From Lateolabrax maculatus (Eukaryota > Chordata > Actinopteri > Acropomatiformes > Lateolabracidae), in assembly GCA_031216445.1 (NCBI GenBank), contig CM062213.1:2020501-2084500 (forward strand): a DNA stretch of 64,000 nucleotides. Reading direction: 5' to 3'. Each line of letters starts with the position of its first letter. Within the stretch, counting starts at the first letter, position 1. The notes under the pieces are model-generated. The model had not been told where the DNA came from. It saw only the letters and a program-made list of their open reading frames with translations, and did not search any database. The position numbers and the translations under genes are program-made. Of the stretch, positions 10,395 through 64,000 are shown piece after piece.

Positions 10395-10673
10395 GTGCAT
10401 CTCCTGAGCCGTACATCAGGATCCTTACAGCCACAGCAGATGGGGTTCTGCTGCAGTGTGAGGTTCGAGGAGCTTCTCCTAAACCTGAAGTACAGTGGAG
10501 GGACAGTGCTGGAAACATCCTTCCTGCTGAAGAACCTCAGGTCACAGAAAGAGGAGGCCGGTTTAACGTTTCCCTCCAGGCTACTGTGACCAAGACCGAC
10601 CGCTATCGCTGTGTAGTCAAGCAGGACGACATCAACCACCTGACTGCTGCTGAGGCATTTATGCCTTTCTATG
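10395..10673 (+). CDS. B7/butyrophilin-like Ig gene, exon 3 (IgC domain)
   Basis: The acceptor TTCACAG at 10388-10394 opens a 279-nt, phase 1-1 exon encoding a C-set Ig domain: PEPYIRI, LLQCEVRGASPKPEVQW (first Cys and Trp), then DRYRCVVKQDD (second Cys). The donor is GTGAGT at 10674. This is the membrane-proximal domain of a B7/butyrophilin-type protein. If the preceding IgV exon uses its strong donor, this exon is read out of frame and stops at 10587-10589. Confidence 0.85.
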
Positions 10674-10815
10674 GTGAGTTTTCTTTCTTGGTGTTTAAAT
10701 CGTCAAATATAAATATAATTAGTTTTTATACACTTTTTGTGTTGTGTAGTCTGTGTCCAGTGTCTGTACAGTTTATTGTTGAGTGTTACATTTGCTTTCT
10801 GTGATGTGTTTCAAG

Positions 10816-10944
10816 TGTGTGAAGACACGTCCAGCAAAGTGATCGTTGGATGGTTGGGTGGACTGGTTTTGGGAGCTCTTATTCTTGCTGCAGTTCAAGT
10901 TTTGCTTGTAGCTACAAAGTGCATCACAATACAGCGTAATAATG
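10816..10944 (+). CDS. B7/butyrophilin-like Ig gene, exon 4 (stalk + transmembrane)
   Basis: A phase 1-1 exon of 43 codons between TTTCAAG and GTAAGT. It encodes a short stalk (CEDTSSK) and one hydrophobic membrane helix of about 24 residues (VIVGWLGGLVLGALILAAVQ...), followed by a basic cytoplasmic start (TKCITIQRNN). Confidence 0.82.
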
Positions 10945-11752
10945 GTAAGTTTATATAATGTATCAACACGTCCATAATGTGCAGACATCAACAGAGCAGA
11001 CACTGTAACTATCTCATTATGAACCATTCTGTTGGTATTTACATGAGGCCTCTGGTTCTAATACTGATTGATTCAATTAAAAGTCATGGATCTGTTACCA
11101 TAACTGATCAATAAGGTCCATCAAACAGAGCTCTGAATATCACGTGAGTGAACAATCTGAAGTTACAAACACACCTCCCAGCACCACACTTGGTTTCCCC
11201 TGCTGACAGTTTGTATGCAGACGTGTGTTTCTGCTCTGAGGACAGATTTATCCTCATGTCCTCAGCTGGTTTACCTGTTCTAACCAGAGGTGTGGACACC
11301 TAAACTACCAACTGATCGGACTTATTGACGGCTCGGTGCTTCAAGCAGTACTTGTTTAGTTGTACGGCTGAAATGAATGGATTAAGTCATTACTGACAGA
11401 AAATTAAGTCAGCAGCCATTTTCATAACAAACGAATAAATGAAAAGTCATTTATGGATCCAAAGAGCCAAACGCTCTCTTGTTCCTATGGAAACCTCAGG
11501 GGAGCATATTTCAGCACGAGGTTTAGGACGTCTGTTTGGAGGTCGACCTCAGGGAGACGTTCAGGAGCCGACTGAAACCACTCAGACCAACTTTCCATCT
11601 ACACTGTTAACTGTGTAAAAAAAAAAGACTTCTGAAAGATAGAGAAATGTAAATGTTTTTTGGGAGGAGCTGAATCTATTTGTGTTGGCCACCAAAATCA
11701 TGTCTGTATAATATAAATGAATTTATGTAATATATTCTTTTCTTCTCTGCAG

Positions 11753-11832
11753 GTTCTTATAAAGCTCCTCCAGAGGAGGAGAGAGGAGCTCAGTGCATGA
11801 TGGGAAATCAGCAGGGGAAATCAGCAGTCTAA
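11753..11832 (+). CDS. B7/butyrophilin-like Ig gene, exon 5 (cytoplasmic tail, stop)
   Basis: After the acceptor CTGCAG at 11747-11752, the phase-1 frame reads SYKAPPEEERGAQ... and ends at TAA (11830-11832). The tail is short and has no B30.2 domain and no obvious ITIM/ITAM tyrosine motif. With the weak IgV donor the five exons total 924 nt (307 residues); with the strong donor they total 920 nt and the frame is lost. Teleosts carry many such B7/butyrophilin-like genes, often in clusters, so orthology cannot be set from sequence alone. Confidence 0.72.
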
Positions 11833-11849
11833 GTCTATAGCAGCATAAC

Positions 11850-12340
11850 TAAGGGATGGTTCAGGGCTCAGCTGAGCCAGCCCTAACTATAAGCTTTATC
11901 AAAGAGGAACGTTTGAAGCAGACTCTTAAACGAAGAGAGGGTGTCTGCCTCCAGAACCCAAACTGGGAGCTGGTTCCACAGGAGAGGAGCTTGATAACTA
12001 AAGGCTCTGACTCCCGTTCTACTTTTAGAGACTTTAGGAACCACAAAGGGGGCGGCCTGGCTCCAGAGGTACAGCGGTCGTCTGGTAATTGGAAGGTTCC
12101 TGGTTGATCCCCGGCCGAAGTATCCTTGAGCGAGACACTGAACACCCTAACTCCTTGCACCTTGCAGCCACTGCCGTCAGTGTATGAATGTGTGTGAATG
12201 GGTGAATGTTGGCATGTGTTATAAAGTGCCTTGGATGGTCAGTAGACTAGAAAAGTGCTATTTAAATGATGTCTTTAAAATACGATAGTGCCTGACCAGG
12301 AGGAGGATTTTACATTCTGTTCTGGATTTTACAGCAGCTG
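11850..12340. mobile_element. Nested SINE/MITE repeats in the Ig gene 3' region
   Basis: The outer repeat (about 11850-12050, resuming at about 12290) carries GACTCCCGTTCTACTTTTAG and GTGCCTGACCAGGAGGAGG, common in fish genomes. Inserted in it at about 12050-12280 is a SINE/MITE-like unit with GGTTCCTGGTTGATCCCCGG (resembling a tRNA B box), then CTTGAGCGAGACACTGAACA and an AAAGTGCTATTTAAAT end. Both would be part of the Ig gene 3' UTR if the 13396 polyadenylation signal is used. Confidence 0.7.
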
Positions 12341-13395
12341 GTATTGCAGGAGTATGTTGTCTTTTGCCAGTTCCTGTCAGTTCTTGTGCAGCAGCATATT
12401 ATATCAGCAGGAGAGTCTTTACAGACTTATTGTGGCAGCTATAAGGACACAATAATAATCAGCAATAATCCAGCCTACAAGTAACAAATGCTTGGAGCAG
12501 TTTTTCTGAAGCTTCATACACAACCAAAAAAATGAGATAACAAAACTTAAGAAGGGACCTGATGACACTAAAGAGAATTATAAGAAGTTTTATAAAAACA
12601 TCATATTGATCGTATCAAATCCAAATGATAGTTAATAGTTCCAGCAGCTCAGCTGCTCAAACCAGAAACCTGAATAATCAGGTGAGCTGTTACACCAGCA
12701 GACCCCTGGCTCTCAGGTTTACTTGTATTAAGTATTTTATAGCTTCACCATTTGCCTTAACACTCAGCAAAAACGTAACTTCCACAACTCAAAGGCAGCA
12801 GTGATGGAAGATAACATGGTTCTAACAGCATTAACAGTCTGAATATGCTGATCACAAGTGACTGAGTCCTGAGGAGAGCTGGAAACAAACAGCTTCTTTA
12901 GGAGTCAGATTGTTACAGACACTAATGACTCTTAACAGAAGGAAAAAGAAGAACAGATTAGATTGTACCTCCCTCGTCATTTTGACTCCAAAGAAAAGAG
13001 GAAATTTAATTACACTGGAGTTCATTCTTAAAAAGGTAAAATACTCATTAAGAGAGAATTTATTGTGAACGTTTGTTTTATGTAAAATTAAATTAAATGT
13101 TGCATTTGTCTGTTTTTTTACTTTTGGTGTCATATGTCTGTGGATATCATTATGTAATCAATAAGACATTTCAATCATTGTGGCCCCCTGCAGCTCTGTG
13201 GAGTTTTATTGGAGAAGAACAAAAGTTATATTCTAAACTGTTACAGGTTTTCATATAACTCTGTTACGTTGTGTGTAGATTTGCATATTGATCTATTATG
13301 GGATCAAACCCAGCTGTGATGTCACAAAGCATGCTGGCTGGTTAAATTAGGAGAAGTCTTCCAAGTGATGGAGCAACACAAGATACGCTGTTTTC

Positions 13396-13401
13396 AATAA
13401 A
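13396..13401 (+). terminator. Polyadenylation signal candidate for the Ig gene
   Basis: AATAAA followed about 25 bp later by a GT-rich stretch (GACTGGGTGTTTTT) is the best poly(A) site on the plus strand after the Ig gene stop. It implies a 3' UTR of about 1.57 kb. Another AATAAA lies near 14087. Confidence 0.5.
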
Positions 13402-13569
13402 GCGGACATTCCTAATGATTGACTGGGTGTTTTTATTCCGAAGAGAAGAATTAAAAATGATTATTGGCCTGATGCAAAGCCTGTTTGTGGATACTTAAAG
13501 TCCTGAAGCATCAGTGTTAGAGCAGCTTCTCCAGGTGGAGACAGTCTCAACTTCTTTATATACAGGCAG

Positions 13570-14035
13570 CTGGTTTAGTCCAGGGGATCCCAACCTAGGG
13601 GTCAGGCCCCTCCAAAGGGTCACCAGGTAAACCTGAGGGGTCATCAGATGAGGAGAGAAGAAGAAACTCAGTTCAGAAACACAAATCTGTTCTCAGCTTC
13701 TGGACTTTTCTCTCCTCTTTGACTGTGAAATATTGGAGAGTTGTACGTCTTTGGGCCTCGAACACTTGGCTCATGGAAGTTAATTTACACAAACGTCCAG
13801 CCAATCAGAACAGAGCATTCTCAGCAGCCATGATATAAAGCTGAAAAACTACATTTACCCGCAGCTGTAGTGACGAGTTACTTTGCAGTATTAACTTCTG
13901 CTGATATTTCTTTAATAATGTAAGATTTTGAATGCAGGACTTTCACATGTACCGTAATGGTGTAATGGAGTATTTGTACACTGTGGTATTGCTGCTTTTA
14001 CCTCAGTGAACGGTGTGAATACGTCTCTGCGTGTT
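13570..14035. mobile_element. hAT-type MITE remnants
   Basis: GGGATCCCAACCTAGGGGTC at about 13582 and the following GGGTCACCAGGTAAACCTGA match a well-known fish hAT-like miniature element. At 13925-14035 a second common fish repeat carries GAATGCAGGACTTTCACATG and ATGGAGTATTTGTACACTG. Neither has coding capacity. Confidence 0.6.
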
Positions 14036-17000
14036 CAACCTGATCTAAACGTGTGAAAAGAAGGCAGGTTGAATCATATCTGAGTCAATAAAACATTATT
14101 GTTTAATGTTTGTCATTAATCATGAATCCACAACACAGCAGTTTGTTTAGTGAGTAGGAAAAACAAAAAGAAACGTGAGTATTTACATCTACTGTCATAC
14201 ACGTCACAGTTTATACCCATGCTAACACAATAAAGACTTTTATATACAAGAAATACTGATTAGCATCATTGTACAAAGGAATACCATCATAGTAACTCTG
14301 TCTGGATTTGTCATTGATGCAAAATACACAAAATAATAATTATAAACCTCCGCTCAGCTGCCCTGAAATAATCTGAATAATTAGACAAAAGGAGCTTGTG
14401 TTGTTTGCTGTTGTCCAGGTTTAAAAACAGTTTTACATCAGAAAGTACAAGGCAAGACAATCACAGTCTACATGTATACAAGGTTTGCCCTTTATGGCCG
14501 GTATAAATACACTCTGCTTGTTTATGTACACAGAAATCAAGCCGTGTCCTGCGTGCACTTTCCCTTCACATTCCTCCTCTTTTTATCCGTTACAGCGTTA
14601 AAACTAACACAAACAAACAAGTGTGCTCAGTGGTTTTAGTGTCACATCACTGAGAGAGTGAGAAAGTGAGAGTGATCTTTTCAGACTGTAGAAGTGGAGC
14701 TGTGAGCCCACACCTCCTGCTCTGCTCACTCCTTATCTTACTGACAGGACACTTTGCTGCTGTCACTTTTATATAGGACCAAATTATTTCCCTGCTCTCA
14801 AACATGTTCATTCTGTTTTTTTTACATCAACTCAAAGGAACCAAAACTTCAGCAAAAAATAATTCAAACTGGACATCGAATAAAAAAAACTCTGATCATA
14901 AACGGGCTTTGCATAGGGAACTTCAGTTAGTTTACACTCAGTCACCAGTTTCTTCTTCTTATTATTATTATTATCATTATTATTATTAGGTACATCAAGC
15001 TAAAACTAAAGCAGTACAACAGTCCTGCAGTAAATCCTCCATCAAGACAGTTCTAATGTTCAGTTTGTGTTGAAACAGTTTTACAGACGTGTTGATTCAG
15101 GAGGCTGCAGTTTGTGAAGGTGTTGGTGCTGCACTGACAGGTGTTTCTATTAATGCGTCCACGCCATGTAAATCAATCAGGGTGGACTAAATAACAGAAA
15201 CACCTCTCTGAAACAGTTCCCAAAACCAAACCAACAGATCCACATGTCTGTTACTGAATCAGAACGTGCAGCGTGAAGCTGGAAAACTGAATGTTTGAAG
15301 AGTTGAACGGAAAGCTCGACCAGGTGTGCATCACCTGCACCAAATCAATTCACCGCAACAACAGCATGAACGGCCGAACAAGCTCTGTGTTTCTGTGTGT
15401 CTGAGGCAGAGAGGACAAGCAGTTAACAATATATCATGAATTCATAGTTAATGTGGAAACACTCAGCGGCTGCAGAGCTCCACAAAACGGCAACAACAAC
15501 ATCGAGCATCAAAAGCTCTTTATAAACTGTTTGTTTTGTGTCCCGTTTTAGCTGAAACAGTAAATTTCTTCAAATTTTTGTGGTGAAAAATCCAGACTAA
15601 AGGACACGTTTGTCCTGTAACAGTGTTTACATTGTTCACAGCACATTTTGACTCGTCACAGCAGGAAAAAACATCAGGCGGAGCTAATAAACTCATGGGC
15701 ACTAACAGGACCCGGAAACTGAATGGAACGCAGCCATCGTTAATGTCACCAATCACACCTGTCACCATGAGCTGTCAGTTACACACCGAGGGAAGAGCAG
15801 TTTCCACATTTGGACCTTTTTCTGTGTCTCTGACTGAACATCTCGCAGCATTTTGAAGCAGGAAATAAAGATAATATTTAAGTAAAATGAAAATAAAACA
15901 GAAACACACAAATGTGGTAATTATTGTTATTGACGTTTCTGGGCATGACCACAAACAGATTTAAAGGATGACGCTGGTGTTATTCATGCTTTTTCTCTTG
16001 ATGTAAATCTTTAAAAACAACTCACAAATATATAACTAAAATCTCACCTAAATCAGCTGGTCAGTGTAGTTTTTAGCCAACGTGACAGAAACTGGAGGAA
16101 ATCGTGCATTATGGGACTATTTTCAGTGGTAATCTGGTTCATCTGGTAAATTAGAAGAGAAATTGTGGACTTTGAGTGTCATGTTCCTTTAAGATGCCCT
16201 TTGAGACTTTGTGATTCAGGTCTGAGGACATAAATATGACTAAATATGCTGCTCTTATAAAAGTTACAGTTCCCACAGGTGGTTGTAGTGAGAATATGAT
16301 CCAGCATCAGGCCTACTCACATCTTTAAAACAAAAACAAACAAAATACAGAAGCTTTATCCTTCACAGTACTTTTACACCGAGATTAAACCTCTGTGATG
16401 ATTCAAGTGCTTCTGCTTCTTAAACTGTAAAGACATCAGTGCCCCGGTGCTTCCAGTAGTTTACCTTCAGTCTCTGTTTACTTTCAATGGATGATCATGC
16501 ATACAAAACAGTTTCCTGATTAAAAAATGTACAGTCATTACTTTCATAAAAAATGGCAAAGTGTATATTTATTATAGTTAATATTCTCTATAAATGTCAT
16601 CCATCTGATGCCTTCTTCCCTCACAGGTTAAAATGCCTTTTTAGCATCACAGGCTTAAATAAAGTTATTTCTTCACCCCTGATTTTTCCAGGAGCTGCAA
16701 ACATGAAAACCTGCGAGTGTTTGTGTGTGTGAGGCGTCCTCAAGTGCACGTCATCTTCATCATCATCGAGCAGCTACTAACGGCTCAGGAAGCCATTCAT
16801 CTTGCATATTTCTACATAGGTTTCACCTTCAACCAAGTTTAAGGATTAAATATACATTATATTCTATATTTCTATATATTGTATTACATCTATCTACATA
16901 CTTCTTTTGTGTGGGAAAATAGAAATTAAAAAGGGGGGGGGGGGGGGGGGGGGGAATCATCACTTTGTTTTACGTCATACAAATAATCCCAAACCCCCTA

Positions 17001-17635
17001 ATAATTGTCACTTCTTTAACTGTTCTGCATTTATTAAAAATACGTGGAGGTTATAATTCTTTTGTTTTGGTGCTCTGTTGCTTCGTTAAAGTGCTGCTTG
17101 TCTAAACATCTTCAGAGAACAGGGTAGAATCACTTTGTTGTTATTTTTATTTAAAATCTTTAACCTTCTGAATGATATTGTTCGATTAATGTTATCAATA
17201 AAAAATTAAATCAATAACTAACATGAGATGGATGAATATTTGTGCAATTTCAGTACAAGTGCGACAGAACTTAGAAATATGTATTTGTGGACATTATCAT
17301 GAGTGAAAAAGCTGATTAAATAGTATTTTTTTAATCTAACCAAACAGAACAAGCTCGATGTGCTCAGCCGACGACACGAGAAAGGTCATTTGGTTAAAGG
17401 ACGTTTAAGCTGAGGAGCTGCTGAGGCTGTGAGAGAGCAGGTCGTCTCCTCCTTCATCCTCCCAGCTGTTACCTTAGTGATTAGTTTGGTTATCGGACCA
17501 GGACGACGGGGGGGTCTGACAGTTCCTCTCCACTCAGTTCCAGTTTGGCTCTTGCTTTCTCTTCTTTCTCGTTCTTCCTCTCTTCTGAAAAGAGTTTATA
17601 TTCTGTTCATCACGAGTTTCTACGGAGCCGGCGTC
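14036..17635 (-). other. Intergenic sequence and probable DOCK3 3' UTR
   Basis: No exon or transposon protein is visible here. The stretch lies directly downstream of the DOCK3 stop (17636-17638, minus strand) and is moderately AT-rich, as a vertebrate 3' UTR would be. Candidate minus-strand poly(A) signals (TTTATT on the plus strand) occur near 17150, 17029 and 16567, but none stands out. A run of 22 G lies at 16933-16954 and a short TTA/TTC repeat at 14955-14988. Confidence 0.5.
16933..16954. repeat. Homopolymer run of 22 G
   Basis: An unbroken G run. In the DOCK3 sense strand it would be C22, about 690 nt past the stop codon. The length may be affected by sequencing error. Confidence 0.9.
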
Positions 17636-63624
<45,989 letters not shown>

Positions 63625-64000
63625 CTGATGGAGAGAGAGAGAGAGAGGGAGGGATAATGTTCATCTGTTGTTCAGCACACAAGATTCATATTATCCAGCT
63701 CGTGAAGAAGCTGTCATTCTCTGGCACTACAAGGCTTTTTTTTTGTAGTGTCTTATCCGAGGCCCTGGCACTCACACAACAACAACTCACACTGTAATAC
63801 ACTTAAGGTGAATGCACTCATTGTTTTTTCCTATTCAGCCTCGCAGAGAGAGTTGGAGCCTATGCCAGCATGTATTGGCCAGGAGGCAGAGAACCAGTGT
63901 GAACAGATCACAGTCTATCACAGAGCTCACATCAACAAACACATTCACAGTGTTTTGAAATTCATTGAGAAGACACAAAGAAAACCTTCTTGCTTTGAGC
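63625..64000 (-). other. dock3: DOCK3 intron, continues beyond the window
   Basis: A short GA repeat (63631-63648) next to the acceptor, then unstructured sequence. No further exon in the remaining 350 bp; the SH3-coding exons must lie to the right. Confidence 0.7.

Noticed and set aside
11850..12340. Possible tRNA gene (B-box-like GGTTCCTGGTTGATCC)
   Set aside because: No cloverleaf or A box could be traced; it sits in a SINE/MITE-type repeat.

Overview
This is a nuclear genomic window from a ray-finned, probably percomorph, fish. The reasons are intron-exon genes with vertebrate splice sites, very abundant (CA)n/(GT)n tracts, and typical teleost transposons: Tc1-like, an I/Nimb-like LINE with an AAG tail, a CR1/L2/Rex-like LINE, and several AT-rich MITEs. 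No prokaryotic feature, CRISPR array, rRNA or tRNA gene was seen. The species cannot be named from the sequence.

Layout. (1) 1-7.2 kb is a transposon graveyard. It holds a minus-strand EN-RT LINE, a scrap of an L1/Tx1-like LINE, a broken Tc1-like transposase, an I/Nimb-like RNase H LINE end, and a near-identical ~550 bp duplication (about 218-769 and 5602-6171) that carries a promoter-like NRF1/ETS motif pair. (2) 7.39-11.83 kb, plus strand, is a five-exon B7/butyrophilin-like immunoglobulin membrane protein gene. It has signal peptide, IgV, IgC, transmembrane and short-tail exons, and a polyadenylation signal near 13.4 kb. Its IgV exon carries an apparent one-base deletion that breaks the frame at the canonical donor. 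(3) 11.85-17.63 kb holds SINE/MITE remnants and the probable 3' UTR of the next gene. (4) 17.636 kb to beyond the right edge, minus strand, is DOCK3 (dedicator of cytokinesis 3, MOCA), a brain-enriched Rac guanine-nucleotide exchange factor. I placed 48 coding exons. They sum to 5,889 nt and stay in frame through every junction (1,962 residues plus stop), from just after the SH3/linker region to the C-terminus. The first exons, including SH3, lie beyond base 64000. The two genes converge tail to tail.

Most interesting signals. Two in-frame, phase-symmetric candidate cassette exons lie inside DOCK3: 62 codons at 37459-37644 (Pro/Gly/Ala-rich) and 40 codons at 20140-20259 (with a PPVPPR SH3-type motif). 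Two coding exons (34929-35056 and 28312-28405) are bracketed in the transcript by complementary (GU)n and (AC)n tracts that could pair and loop the exon out. Some acceptors have (GU)n in place of a pyrimidine tract. One intron contains a 1.6 kb purine/pyrimidine minisatellite, with a donor-like GAG/GTGAGG in many units, fused to a 0.5 kb (GT)n array. The Ig gene frameshift could be repaired by a weak donor 4 nt downstream. Exon boundaries are my own reading of splice consensus plus protein similarity recalled from the DOCK3 family; none has transcript support here.
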